In this document: in pieces, positions 38,261 to 47,139 of the stretch | How the letters are laid out: the number at the start of each line of letters is the position of its first letter | Numbering within the stretch: position 1 is the first letter of the stretch | Origin: Streptomyces eurocidicus | GTDB taxonomy: Bacteria > Actinomycetota > Actinomycetes > Streptomycetales > Streptomycetaceae | Assembly (NCBI RefSeq): GCF_002891295.1 | Contig: NZ_LGUI01000009.1 | Span: forward strand, 186,001-250,000 | Reading direction: 5' to 3' | DNA: 64,000 nucleotides | Notes under the pieces: model-generated | What the model saw: the letters and a program-made list of their open reading frames with translations, nothing else | Database searches by the model: none | What the model was told of the DNA's origin: nothing | Position numbers and translations under genes: made by a program

Positions 38261-38724
38261 GGAGCGCCGGGGGTGGTGGGCCGCCCGGGGGCGGCGTCCC
38301 GTTGCGCCGCGCGCTCCTCGTCCGGCCGGGTCTCGGACCAGGTGAGCGAGACGTTGATCGACGCCTTGCCCTCGCCGTCCGCGAGGAGGCTGATGACCTG
38401 CCCGGCCTTCGCGGACAGCTCGATGCCGAAGTCGACCTTGACCTCCTGCGGGGCCGCCGCGGCGAGCCCCATGCGCAGCGAGCCGACGACGCCCCGGACG
38501 ACGTCGGAGAGGCCGCCCGCCATCCCGGCGACGCGGCGGGCGGCACCGGCGGCGCTGGAGTCCTCGTAGCCACCGTGGGCGAGGGCGCCGCCGGAGTCCT
38601 CGTAGCCGCCCCGGGAACCGTCCGCCCCGGGCCCGCCGGGTTTCTCTAGTTCATGCGCTTCCGTGATCCGCGCCCAGACGACCGTGCCGTCGTCGAGCCG
38701 GACCCGGGCGATCCCGTCGGCCAC
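38257..38724 (-). CDS. Trypsin-co-occurring domain protein (CU044_2847/Trypco1 family)
   Basis: 155 aa from GTG 38724 (the frame is open further up, but VADGIARVRLDDGTVVWARI is the family start). An N-terminal beta hairpin, a Gly-rich spacer with two GGYEDS repeats, and the C-terminal EVKVDFGIELSAKAGQVISLL and INVSLTW strands match the small proteins that accompany trypsin-like peptidases in conflict cassettes. Its stop overlaps the protease start by four bases, so the two are translationally coupled. It is the first gene of the minus-strand cassette. A regulatory or binding role toward the protease is inferred from co-occurrence. Confidence 0.82.
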   Translation of the reverse strand: MADGIARVRLDDGTVVWARITEAHELEKPGGPGADGSRGGYEDSGGALAHGGYEDSSAAGAARRVAGMAGGLSDVVRGVVGSLRMGLAAAAPQEVKVDFGIELSAKAGQVISLLADGEGKASINVSLTWSETRPDEERAAQRDAAPGRPTTPGAP

Positions 38725-38907
38725 ACGCCACCCCCGCTCCCGCACCGCGCACCCGCGACGGCGCACCCGCGCTGAGGCAGCAGGCTAGCCCTCGGGCCGG
38801 ACGGGCGCGAGAGGCTGTGGCCAAGGCCCGCCTATCCTGGGCGGGTATGTCCCGCACCCTGCGAAACTGTCCTTGAACACCCCTGACTACCCCTGACGGA
38901 GACCACG

Positions 38908-39090
38908 TTGTACTTCACCGACCGCGGCATCGAGGAGCTGGAGAACCGGCGAGGCGAGGAGGAGGTCACGCTGGGCTGGGTCGCCGAGCAGCTGCGCACC
39001 TTCGTCGACCTGAACCCGGACTTCGAGGTTCCGGTGGAGCGGCTGGCGACGTGGCTGGCGCGGCTGGACGACGAGGACGACGACGTCTGA
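38908..39090 (+). CDS. DUF6104 family small acidic protein
   Basis: 60 aa from TTG 38908, with GGAG six bases upstream. The sequence MYFTDRGIEELENRRGEEEV and an acidic end DDEDDDV match a small protein strongly conserved in Streptomyces. It is helical with many charged residues. No function is known. It is divergent from the Trypco1 gene and followed by an interspersed repeat. Confidence 0.85.
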   Translation: MYFTDRGIEELENRRGEEEVTLGWVAEQLRTFVDLNPDFEVPVERLATWLARLDDEDDDV

Positions 39091-39095
39091 GCCGT

Positions 39096-39350
39096 CGGAG
39101 GCCCTGCGGGCGGCTTTTTCCCCTGCCCGCCCCTTCCCGCTGCATCCGATGTTGCGGCTCCGCCGCGTGGCGGGGGCTTTGCCCCCGGGCCCCCCTTCCG
39201 CGCTGACGCGCGGTGTCCTCAAACGCCGGACGGGCTGAATTCAGCCCGTCCGGGGGCACCTCTTAGGGGCACCCCCAGCGGTAGCTGGGGGAGTTTGAGG
39301 ACCGGGGCCCGGGGCGGAGCCCCGGTTCGGGGCACGGCGGGGAAGGCTCC
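39096..39350. repeat. Interspersed intergenic repeat, copy 1, with 28-bp palindrome
   Basis: Contains the shared blocks CGCCCCTTCCCG, GCTGCATCCGATGT.GCGGC, a GGGGGC...GCCCCC dyad and GACGGGCTGA. The segment 39226-39253 is a perfect 28-bp palindrome. A second hairpin (ACCCCCAGC...GCTGGGGG) follows. Related sequences occur at 46.9, 54.1, 56.5 and 57.0 kb, always between genes and mostly at 3' ends. Bidirectional terminator function is likely for the two convergent genes here. Confidence 0.8.
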
Positions 39351-39360
39351 GCCCGCCGTC

Positions 39361-40181
39361 TCACGTCCGCTCGCGCCACCAGTCGTAGGCCAGGGTCAGC
39401 GCGCCGTCCGCCGCGAGCACCGCACCCACGGCCGCCCAGCCCCGGCGCCCGGCGCGGCGGGCGCCGAAGGCCAGGGCGAGGCCGGCCGCGATCTCGGCGG
39501 CGCCCAGGGCACGGGCCCGGGGCCGCGGGTCCACGCGCCGAGCGTGCCGCGTTCGGCGGCGTCGAGCCCGGCCCGGACGGCCTGGCGCCAGCCCGGCCAG
39601 TCGACGGCCTCGGCGGCGGGGAGCACACCCGCGGCGGCGCGCAGCCGGGCGGCGCTCACGCCGGGCGCCAGGCCCGGGGGCAGCGTCAGGCCCGTGCGGG
39701 AGAGGACGGCGATCAGGCCGAGCACCCGGGCGGCGGCCCCGGCGTCGGAGTCCGGGCGAGCCAGCCCGTCGAGGGCGGCGCCGTCGAGGACCGGGTCGAG
39801 GCCGAGCCGTGCGCGCAGGGCGCCCATCACGGGCTCCGCGCCGGCCGGGGTGCCGTCGGCGAGCCAGTGGTAGCCGACCGTACGGCGGAAGCCCGCCGCC
39901 ACCACGAATCCGGCGCCGCTCGCGTCCCACCACACCCCGACGACCGGCCAGGACTCGGCCACGGCGAGGGCGTGCGCCCAGCCCGCGGTCGCCTCGGCGA
40001 GGGACGTGCCCTCGGAGCGCCAGGAGTCCTCGCCGGGGATCAGTGCGCTCCACCCTTCACCGGCCGGGACCAGGAGCAGCGGTTCGTTCAGGAGCTGCGC
40101 GGAGGGGCGTACGCGGTCGGGCTCGGCCCGGCAGAGCAGCAGGACCCCGGCCGCGCGGCTGTGGTCAGTAGCGGAGGACAT
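39361..40181 (-). CDS. Hypothetical protein with C-terminal membrane segment, frameshifted
   Basis: About 273 aa if one base is restored at 39507-39530 (a GGGCCCGGGG stretch). The N-terminal part from ATG 40181 reads as a soluble domain (LLNEPLLLVPAGEGW, VGVWWDASGAGFVVAAG) up to GAWTRGP. The C-terminal part in the next frame reads ALGAAEIAAGLALAFGARR and ALTLAYDWWRERT, a membrane helix pair. I do not recognise a named family. Length and composition suit a conserved actinomycete protein. It is divergent from the DUF4097 gene. Confidence 0.6.
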
Positions 40182-40227
40182 GCGTCCACGCTATGCCAAA
40201 CGGGGGCCCCTTGACTTCACCCATCCG

Positions 40228-40258
40228 CGATATATCGTGTTTCACGTAAGACGCGATA
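40228..40258. promoter_or_regulatory. Candidate PadR operator: CGATATATCG palindrome plus a further CGATA
   Basis: A perfect 10-bp palindrome (40228-40237) is followed two turns downstream by CGATA (40254-40258), in an AT-rich island of a GC-rich region. It lies 70-100 bp upstream of the DUF4097-padR operon and between divergent genes. Autoregulation by the PadR protein encoded in the operon is likely. Confidence 0.55.
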
Positions 40259-40325
40259 GGTTGCGTCGGGCCGCCGCGGCACGGGCGCATCGAGACGATC
40301 AAGCGAGACGATGAAGGAGGCCGGC

Positions 40326-41216
40326 ATGCCGGTCCAGTCGGAGTGGTCACTGTCCGCGCCACAGCAGCTCACCTTCGAGGGACCGGTCACGGCCCTCGCC
40401 GTACGGACGCTCGGCGGCACGGTCAACGTCGTCGGCACGGACTCGGGCCCGGCCGCCCTCCAGCTCTCCGAGATCGACGGCCCGCCGCTGGTCGTCACCC
40501 ACCGGGACGGCGTCCTCACCGTCGCCTACGAGGACCTCCAGTGGAAGAAGCTCCTCGACTGGAGCCCGGGCAGAAGGGCGCGGAAGCGCACGGCCACCGT
40601 GACGCTGACCGTCCCGACCGCCACCCGCGTCGAGGTCGGCACCGTCACGGCGGACGCCGTGGTCTCCGGCGTCGCGGGCCGCACGGAGATCCGCAGCGCC
40701 ACCGGTGACGCCACGCTCGTCGGGCTGACCGGCGAGGTCCGGGCCGAGGTCGTCGCCGGGCGGCTGGAGGCCCAGCGGCTCGGCGGCGACCTGCGCGCCG
40801 GCTCCGTCTCCGGCGACATCACGCTCGTCGAGAGCGCGAGCGCCGTCGTCAAGGCCGACACCGTCACCGGCGACGTGGTCGTCGACCTCTCGCCCGAGGC
40901 CGCCGCGAAGCGGCTCGACCTCGCCCTGAGCAGCGTCGCCGGCGAGGTCGCCGTCCGGCTGCCGGGCACCGCCGATGTGGAGGTGCGGGCGAACACCACG
41001 GGCGGCACGGTCTCCTGCGCCTTCGACGAGCTGCTCGTCAGCGGCCAGTTCGGCGCCCGGAAGGTCGGCGGCGCGCTCGGCGCCGGTGGCGGCAGGCTCA
41101 AGGTCACGACCGTCACGGGCGCGATCGCGCTGCTGCGCCGCCCGGACGCGGCGGACCCGTCCGCCGGCACGGCCGGCGCCCCCACCGACGTCCCCGCCCA
41201 GGGAAAGGTCCTCTGA
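40326..41216 (+). CDS. DUF4097-family beta-strand repeat protein
   Basis: 296 aa from ATG 40326, with AAGGAGG five bases upstream. The body consists of repeated short strands with the pattern (V/I)xxVxGDxxL (VEVGTVTADAVVSG, AGSVSGDITLVES, ADTVTGDVVVDLS, VTTVTGAIALL), typical of the DUF4097 beta-helix-like fold, also seen next to PspC/LiaF envelope-stress proteins. No signal peptide or membrane segment is visible. The stop and the next ATG overlap by one base (TGATG), so it is coupled to the PadR regulator. Its role is unknown; in streptomycetes it pairs with PadR as here. Confidence 0.85.
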   Translation: MPVQSEWSLSAPQQLTFEGPVTALAVRTLGGTVNVVGTDSGPAALQLSEIDGPPLVVTHRDGVLTVAYEDLQWKKLLDWSPGRRARKRTATVTLTVPTATRVEVGTVTADAVVSGVAGRTEIRSATGDATLVGLTGEVRAEVVAGRLEAQRLGGDLRAGSVSGDITLVESASAVVKADTVTGDVVVDLSPEAAAKRLDLALSSVAGEVAVRLPGTADVEVRANTTGGTVSCAFDELLVSGQFGARKVGGALGAGGGRLKVTTVTGAIALLRRPDAADPSAGTAGAPTDVPAQGKVL

Positions 41217-42277
41217 TGCCCCCCGTCTTCGCCCACGGCCGGCTGCGGCTGTATCTGCTCAAGCTCCTCGACGAGGCCCCGCGCCACGGCTACGAGATCA
41301 TCCGGCTGCTGGAGGAGCGCTTCCAGGGGCTCTACGCACCGTCCGCCGGCACGGTCTACCCGCGGCTGGCCAAGCTGGAGACCGAGGGCCTCGTCACGCA
41401 CGCCACCGAGGGCGGCCGCAAGATCTACTCCATCACCGACGGCGGCCGGGCCGAACTCGCCGACCGCCAGGGCGAACTGGCCGAGCTCGAACTGGACATC
41501 CGCGAGTCCGTCTCCGCGCTCGCCGCCGACATCCGCGAGGACGTCCGGGGCGCCGCGGGCGACCTCCGCCGCGATGTCCGCGAGGAGGCGCGGCGGGTGC
41601 GCACGGAGCCGCCGGAGGGCGACGCCTTCCAGGGGGCGAAGGAGGAGTTCAGACGCGCCAAGGAGCAGTGGAAGGAGCAGGCCCGGCGGGCGAAGGAGGA
41701 GAGCCGCCGCGCCCGCCAGGACGCCCAGCAGGCCCGCCGCCAGGCGAAGCAGGCGCACGCGGAGGCCCACGAGGAGGTCCTGCGGATCGCCGAGCGGGTC
41801 CAGCGGGAGGTCGGCGAGCACGTCCGCCAGGAAGGCTGGCCGACCGGCATCGCGGAAGGCTTCAACGTGCTGACCAGGGAGCTGGGCAACCTCGGCAGCC
41901 GCCTGGCGGAGGGCGGCACGGGCCGCGAGGCGCGCGGGCCGCGCGAGGACGGCGGGACGGGTGCGTCGGGCACGATGGGTGCGCCGGACATTCCGGGTAC
42001 GCCGGACATTCCGGGTACGCCGCAGCCCGGTTCCGGCGCGGCGGGCACCGGGCACCCGGGCCCGAGCGGCCCCGCCCCGGACTGGGCCACGGCCCCCGAC
42101 GAGCTGTCCAAGGACCCGGCCCGCGACCTGGACCGCCTGCTGGACCGCTTCCGCGACGGCATCCGGGACACGGCCCGGGACCACGGGGTGACCCCGGCCC
42201 AGCTCGCGGAGTCCCGCCGCCACCTGGCGGAAGCGGCGCTCCGCATCGAGGCGGCACTGCACGGGCCGCGCGACTGA
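41216..42277 (+). CDS. PadR-family transcriptional regulator with long coiled-coil extension
   Basis: 353 aa. Residues 1-90 are the PadR winged helix (LRLYLLKLLDEAPRHGYEII, GTVYPRLAKLETEGLV, GRKIYSITDGG). Residues about 95-240 form a highly charged coiled coil rich in Arg, Glu and Ala, far longer than the dimerisation helix of classic PadR. A Gly/Pro-rich stretch with a duplicated PDIPGT and a final helical segment follow. It is co-expressed with the DUF4097 protein and probably represses the operon through the palindrome upstream. The 3' end has been copied several times downstream. Confidence 0.9.
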   Translation: MPPVFAHGRLRLYLLKLLDEAPRHGYEIIRLLEERFQGLYAPSAGTVYPRLAKLETEGLVTHATEGGRKIYSITDGGRAELADRQGELAELELDIRESVSALAADIREDVRGAAGDLRRDVREEARRVRTEPPEGDAFQGAKEEFRRAKEQWKEQARRAKEESRRARQDAQQARRQAKQAHAEAHEEVLRIAERVQREVGEHVRQEGWPTGIAEGFNVLTRELGNLGSRLAEGGTGREARGPREDGGTGASGTMGAPDIPGTPDIPGTPQPGSGAAGTGHPGPSGPAPDWATAPDELSKDPARDLDRLLDRFRDGIRDTARDHGVTPAQLAESRRHLAEAALRIEAALHGPRD

Positions 42278-42735
42278 ACACGCCCCCGGCACACCCGGGG
42301 GAACGCCGGTAAGCACGAACGCGCGTGGGCCCGGCCCAACCAGCCGAGCCCACCGCCACCACACGGAAACAGCACTCCACACCAAGGCCGCACCGCACGG
42401 GCCGCGCAGCTGAACACACCCCGGCACACCCGAAGGAACACCGGGCCCCACGCCGGTAAGTACAAACACGCGCGGGCCCGGCCCAACCAGCCGAGCCCAC
42501 CGCCACCACACGGAAACAGCGCCCCACATCAAGGCCGCACCGCACGGGCCGCGCGACTGAACACACCCCCAGCGCACCCGAGGGAACACCGGGCCCCACG
42601 CCGAGGAACACAAACACGCGTGGGCCCGGCCCGGCGGCCCTCCCCGGTCCAACCGGCCGAGCTCCACCGCCACCCGACGGAAACGGCGCCCCGCATCGAG
42701 GCCGCACCGCACGGGCCGCGCGCCCGCGCCCACCG
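42278..42735. repeat. Decayed tandem copies of the padR 3' end
   Basis: The last 60 or so bases of padR plus about 80 bases of trailer recur. The block CGCACGGGCCGCGC with its following stop codon appears at the gene end (stop 42275-42277) and again with TGA at 42411 and 42558, and the block alone near 42715. Similarity between copies is clear but imperfect. No gene is visible in the 42278-42883 gap, which this array mostly fills. Confidence 0.8.
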
Positions 42736-42883
42736 CCGTGTGCGGGCGGCGGCACCCCGCCGCCCGCGCTGGTGGGCACGGGCGGCGCATAGGGCGCGTG
42801 GCGCGAGAGCGCGTGGGACCGCGACCCCGCCGTACCGCCCGGGCCGTCCCGGCGCTCTCGTCCGCCGGGTCCCCGGCCGGTGG

Positions 42884-44362
42884 TCAGCCCGGCCCCGATC
42901 CCAGTTCCGGCCCCGGCCCCGGCCCCGGTCTCGCCGTCACCCTCGCATCACCCCGCCCCGGCACTCCCACCACCCGCACCGAACCCCGCTCCCCCGCCCG
43001 TACCACCGTCGTGTCGGCGCGGGCCGGGCCCTCGGTCGTGATGTGCCAGCCGTGGGGCGTGGGCGGCAGGGTGACCTCCGTCGTGCCGCCCCGCGTCGGG
43101 GCGTACCGCAGGCGGTAGACGCCCGTCGCCGGGTCGTACGACGCGTCCCGTGCCGCGCCCGCGACGGCGGACGCGTACGGCTCGGCCGTGCGGGCCTTGT
43201 TGGGCCGGTAACGGCCCCCCGCGTCCACGGCGCAGTAGCCGCCGCCGTAGCACCACTGCCAGCTCGCCCAGCCGCTCGCGTAGCGGGACATGGACGCGAG
43301 GGCGTCCTCGTAGAAGCGGCCCATGTGCGGCAGGGAGCTGTCCAGCGGGCCCCATTCGCCGATGACGACCGGGATCCGCATCGCGCGCGGGTAGTGGACG
43401 ACGGCCGCCTCGTACGCGCGCAGCCAGCCCGCCGCCGGGTCGTAGTCGCGCCCGGCCTCCATCGCCGCGTTGTAGAAGTGCGGGGCGTAGACGACCTTGG
43501 GGTCGTGGATACGGCCGAGGCCGGTGGGGACGCCCTCGCCGGCGGCCGGGGTGGGCTCGACGAACAGCCGGTGGCGGCGGTCGACGCGCCTGACGGCCTC
43601 GGCGAGGCGGTTGTACATGGGGGTGATCCGCGTGGCCTCGATGCGCCGGGCCGCGTCCGGGATGGACTCGCCGGGCAGCATCCGGCCCATCGGTTCGTTG
43701 ATCAGGTCGTAGCCGAACACGGCGGGGTGGTCCGCGAACCGCCCCGCGAGGACCTGCCACATCCGGGCCTGGGCCCGGCGCAGGTCCGCGTCCTGGTAGA
43801 GGTGTTCGAAGGCGGCCTGGACGGCGGGTTCGAAGTACTCGGCGAACCAGTCGTCGGGGTGGGGCCGGTAGGGCAGGCCGTCGGTGCGGGTGGCCCAGGC
43901 GGGGATGCCCCGGTGGCTGCCGAACGCGGGTCCGTAGACGTCCTGGTGGGCGTCGAGCACCACGCGGACGTGGTACTTGTGCGCCCAGTCCAGCACGCGT
44001 TCGACCTTACGGAGGTAGCGCTCGCTGTACTGCCCGGGCCGGGGCTCCAGGTCGTCCCAGAAGACCGCGAGCCGGGCGAGGTCGAAACCCCGCCCGGCCA
44101 TGTCGCGCAGGGAGCGCTCGGTGATGTCCGCGAGGGCCTGGTCGCCGCGGTGCTCCTTGTCCGCGAGGTTCCAGCCGCGGACGGTGAGGGCGCGGCCCCG
44201 GTCGTCGGTGAGGGGCGGGATGCCCGGATCCGTACGGGCCGCGGTGGCCGTGGCCGGGGCTGGGGGAGCCGCACGGGCCGCCGCGGGGACCCCCGGTGCC
44301 AGGAGTGCCAGGACCGCGGCTACGGCGAGCGGTGCCGCCTTGCGCAAGCGTCTCTGAGGCAT
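42884..44362 (-). CDS. Secreted GH5-family glycosidase (endoglycoceramidase-related)
   Basis: 492 aa with a signal peptide (residues about 8-31, cleavage after AARA). The (beta/alpha)8 domain carries the acid/base Glu in GYDLINEPMG and the nucleophile Glu in PVVIGEWG, with VVLDAHQDVYG earlier, the pattern of endoglycoceramidase-like GH5 enzymes that release glycans from glycolipids. A C-terminal beta domain follows and ends in a Pro/Gly tail. It is the downstream gene after the dehydrogenase on the minus strand, separated by seven bases. The true substrate (glycolipid, cellulose or other beta-glucan) is not settled by the sequence. Confidence 0.9.
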   Translation of the reverse strand: MPQRRLRKAAPLAVAAVLALLAPGVPAAARAAPPAPATATAARTDPGIPPLTDDRGRALTVRGWNLADKEHRGDQALADITERSLRDMAGRGFDLARLAVFWDDLEPRPGQYSERYLRKVERVLDWAHKYHVRVVLDAHQDVYGPAFGSHRGIPAWATRTDGLPYRPHPDDWFAEYFEPAVQAAFEHLYQDADLRRAQARMWQVLAGRFADHPAVFGYDLINEPMGRMLPGESIPDAARRIEATRITPMYNRLAEAVRRVDRRHRLFVEPTPAAGEGVPTGLGRIHDPKVVYAPHFYNAAMEAGRDYDPAAGWLRAYEAAVVHYPRAMRIPVVIGEWGPLDSSLPHMGRFYEDALASMSRYASGWASWQWCYGGGYCAVDAGGRYRPNKARTAEPYASAVAGAARDASYDPATGVYRLRYAPTRGGTTEVTLPPTPHGWHITTEGPARADTTVVRAGERGSVRVVGVPGRGDARVTARPGPGPGPELGSGPG

Positions 44363-44369
44363 CCGCCGT

Positions 44370-45332
44370 TCATACCGTCAGCACGACCTTCCCGAACAGG
44401 TCGCCACCGGCCATCTTCTCGAAGCCCTCCCGCGCCCGGTCGAGCGGCAGCACGGAGTCGATCACCGGTCGTACGCCGGTGGCGGCGCAGAAGGAGAGCA
44501 GGTCGGCGAGTTCGTCCTTGGTGCCCATGGTCGAGCCGACGACCTTCAGCTCCAGGAAGAAGATGCGGTTGAGCTCGGCGGCCGGCGGGTTGGAGCCGCT
44601 GGTGGCGCCGGAGATCACCAGGGTGCCGCCGGGCTTGAGGGACTTGACCGAGTGCGACCAGGTGGCGGCGCCCACGGTCTCGATCACGGCGTCGACACGG
44701 TGCGGCAGCCGCGCCCCGGGCTCGTAGGCCCCCTCGGCGCCGAGCTCCACGGCGCGCCGGCGCTTGGCCTCGTCCCGGCTGGTCGCGAAGACCCGCAGCC
44801 CGGCCGCGGCGCCCAGCGCGATCGCCGCGGTGGCGACCCCGCCGCCGGCGCCCTGGACGAGGACGCTCCGGCCGGGGCGGACGCCCGCGTTGGTGAACAG
44901 CATCCGGTACGCGGTCAGCCAGGCGGTCGGCAGACAGGCCGCCTCCTCGAAGGACAGCCCCTTCGGCTTGGGCAGCACGTTCCAGGCGGGGACGGCGACC
45001 CGCTCGGCGAAGGTGCCCTGATAGCGCTCGGTAAGGATGGAACGCGGCTCGCGCGGGCCCACGCCGTGGCCGCTCTGGCCGATGACGGAGTGGACGACGA
45101 CCTCATTGCCGTCCTCGTCGAGACCCGCCGCGTCACAGCCGAGGATCATCGGCAGCACCTCGTCGGAGATGCCGACGCCGCGCAGCGACCACAGGTCGTG
45201 GTGGTTGAGGGACGCCGCCTTGACGTTGACCACCGTCCATCCGGGCGGTGCCTCGGGCTCGGGGCGCTGGCCCAACTCAAGTCCGTCGAGCGGCTGGTCA
45301 CGGTCGGTGCGTACGGCATAGGCGGCGAACAT
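44370..45332 (-). CDS. Zinc-type medium-chain dehydrogenase/quinone oxidoreductase-like protein
   Basis: 320 aa. The GroES-like domain (SLNHHDLWSLRG, MILGCDAAG) and the Rossmann domain (VLVQGAGGGVATAAIALG, VFATSRDEAKR) are complete. The family ending EGFEKMAGGDLFGKVVLTV is present. Structural-zinc cysteines are absent, which suits the zinc-independent quinone-reductase branch. It probably oxidises or reduces alcohols, enones or quinones with NADPH. The neighbouring glycosidase gene starts seven bases after its stop, so they may be co-transcribed, although no shared pathway is evident. Confidence 0.88.
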   Translation of the reverse strand: MFAAYAVRTDRDQPLDGLELGQRPEPEAPPGWTVVNVKAASLNHHDLWSLRGVGISDEVLPMILGCDAAGLDEDGNEVVVHSVIGQSGHGVGPREPRSILTERYQGTFAERVAVPAWNVLPKPKGLSFEEAACLPTAWLTAYRMLFTNAGVRPGRSVLVQGAGGGVATAAIALGAAAGLRVFATSRDEAKRRRAVELGAEGAYEPGARLPHRVDAVIETVGAATWSHSVKSLKPGGTLVISGATSGSNPPAAELNRIFFLELKVVGSTMGTKDELADLLSFCAATGVRPVIDSVLPLDRAREGFEKMAGGDLFGKVVLTV

Positions 45333-45568
45333 GGTCCGAACCTAGACCCGGGACGCGCGGGGCGGAACCAGGCACCGGTGTGACACGCGCCGCGTCGGCC
45401 AGGTGTCTCGCTTCCCTCCCTCCCCCCGCTCCGTCCAGCCCGGCCTGTCGCATCAGCCGTACCGGCGGACGCACCTTCGCCGGATCCGATTGACCGCCCA
45501 CCGACGCGGCCGATTGGCTTCCGTTCCGCCCGCACGATGTCGTACAAGCTTTCCCAAGGGGGGAATTC

Positions 45569-46906
45569 ATGCGATATCCGAGATCCGCGACCGTCCTGGC
45601 GGCCGCGTTACTGAGCGTGTGCGGCGCCACGGCCACGGCCGCGGCGCCACCCCGGATCGAGCACATCGGCGTCAGCGCCGACGGCACCCCGGCCAACGCC
45701 AATCAGAGCATGGAGGAGATCAGCGCCGACGGCCGCTACGTCGTCTTCTCCTCCAACGCCACGAACCTGGTGCCGGGCACGACCGACATCACCAGCTCCA
45801 ACATCTTCGTCAAGGACCTGCGGACCGGCGCCGTGGAGCAGGCCAGTGTCGCCTCCGACGGTGGCCGGCCCCAGAAGATGTCGTTCTCGTTCGCGCCCTC
45901 GATCAGCGCCGACGGCCGCTACGTCGCCTTCGAGTCGACGGCCCTCGACCTCGCCCCGGGCAAGACCGAGAACGGCACCGACATCTTCGTCCGCGACCGC
46001 CTGACCAAGCGCACGGAGCTGGTCGTCAGGCACGAGAACGGCGTCTTCGGCAACACGGACCAACCGGTCATCAGCGCCGACGGCCGCTACATCGCCTTCC
46101 ACTCCGAGCGGCGGGACCTGATACCCGGTGACGACGACGGCCCCGGCATCTTCGTCAAAGACCTCCGGAAGGGCACGATCCGGCGTGTGAGCATCGCCCC
46201 GGACGGCAGTCGTCCGAAAGACGCGAGCTATGGGAGTCCGGTGATCAGCCAGGACGGCACCAAGGTCGGTTTCATGGCCGCCGGTGACGACATGGGCCCC
46301 GGCCCCGACCCCGACGACCCGGCCCCCGCCCCGCACGGCAGGCCCCCCACCCGCTGGGCCGGCTACGTCCACGACCTGACCACCGGGCGCACCGAGCCGG
46401 TGTCCGAGACGCCCGACGGCCGGATCGCCCGGGTCCGCGGCATCACCCGCTTCAGCCCCGACGGGCAGTACGCCCTCTTCTCGTCCCACGCGAAGGACCT
46501 CGTGCCGAACGACACCAACGGCGTGGCCGACGTCTTCGCCAGGAACCTGCGCACCGGGGAGATCCGGCGGCTGAGTCTGCGCCCCGACGGGTCGGAGGCC
46601 CATGGGACGTCGTACGGGGGAGTCCTGAGCGCCGACAACCGGAAGCTGTTCTTCGGCTCATATGCCCCGGACCTGGCGCCCGGCGACACCCGGTCGAAGC
46701 CGCACCTGTTCGTACGGGACCTGCGGACCGGCGCCGTCGACCGCATCGACGTCAGGGCCGACGGCGACCGCACCACCGACGGAACGTCGTCCGGCGTGCA
46801 CGTCGACCGCTCCGGCAAGCTCGCGGTCTTCGCCAACTTCGGGCTCGACCTCGTCACGGGCCAGGCCAACGAGCGCGACAACCTGTACCTGCGCCGCCTG
46901 GACTGA
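45569..46906 (+). CDS. Secreted PD40 (TolB-like) beta-propeller protein
   Basis: 445 aa, start ATG behind AAGGGGGG. Signal peptide at residues 6-26. The rest is built of about seven repeats with SADGRYVVFSS, DGRYVAFES and FVRDLRTG motifs, the WD40-like PD40 blades of TolB-type propellers. No enzymatic domain is attached. It would fold as an extracytoplasmic propeller, possibly binding polysaccharide or protein. It is divergent from the dehydrogenase, with 236 bp between, in which I see no clear site. Confidence 0.88.
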   Translation: MRYPRSATVLAAALLSVCGATATAAAPPRIEHIGVSADGTPANANQSMEEISADGRYVVFSSNATNLVPGTTDITSSNIFVKDLRTGAVEQASVASDGGRPQKMSFSFAPSISADGRYVAFESTALDLAPGKTENGTDIFVRDRLTKRTELVVRHENGVFGNTDQPVISADGRYIAFHSERRDLIPGDDDGPGIFVKDLRKGTIRRVSIAPDGSRPKDASYGSPVISQDGTKVGFMAAGDDMGPGPDPDDPAPAPHGRPPTRWAGYVHDLTTGRTEPVSETPDGRIARVRGITRFSPDGQYALFSSHAKDLVPNDTNGVADVFARNLRTGEIRRLSLRPDGSEAHGTSYGGVLSADNRKLFFGSYAPDLAPGDTRSKPHLFVRDLRTGAVDRIDVRADGDRTTDGTSSGVHVDRSGKLAVFANFGLDLVTGQANERDNLYLRRLD

Positions 46907-46918
46907 GCAGGGTCCTCG

Positions 46919-47045
46919 CGGGCTGAAAATCAGCCCGTCCGGCGCTTGAGGACCGGGGTCCGGGGCGGAGCTCCCCACGCGGCGGAGCCGCATATCGGAT
47001 ACTGCGGGAAGGGGCGGGACTGGGGAAAAAGCCGCCCGCAGGGCA
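46919..47045. repeat. Interspersed intergenic repeat, copy 2
   Basis: Begins with the CGGGCTGA-AAA-TCAGCCCG hairpin (46919-46937) and carries CGCGGCGGAGCCGCA and GGGAAGGGGCGGG before GGGGAAAAAGCC. It lies between the convergent PD40 and malic enzyme genes, where it probably ends transcription in both directions. It is an inverted relative of copy 1. Confidence 0.8.
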
Positions 47046-47139
47046 CCGCACGGCGCGGGGTCCGCCAGGGCGACGAACGCCCCGGCGGACCCCGAGAACT
47101 CCGCACAGCCTCATGCAGGCACAGGCACAGGCACGGACG

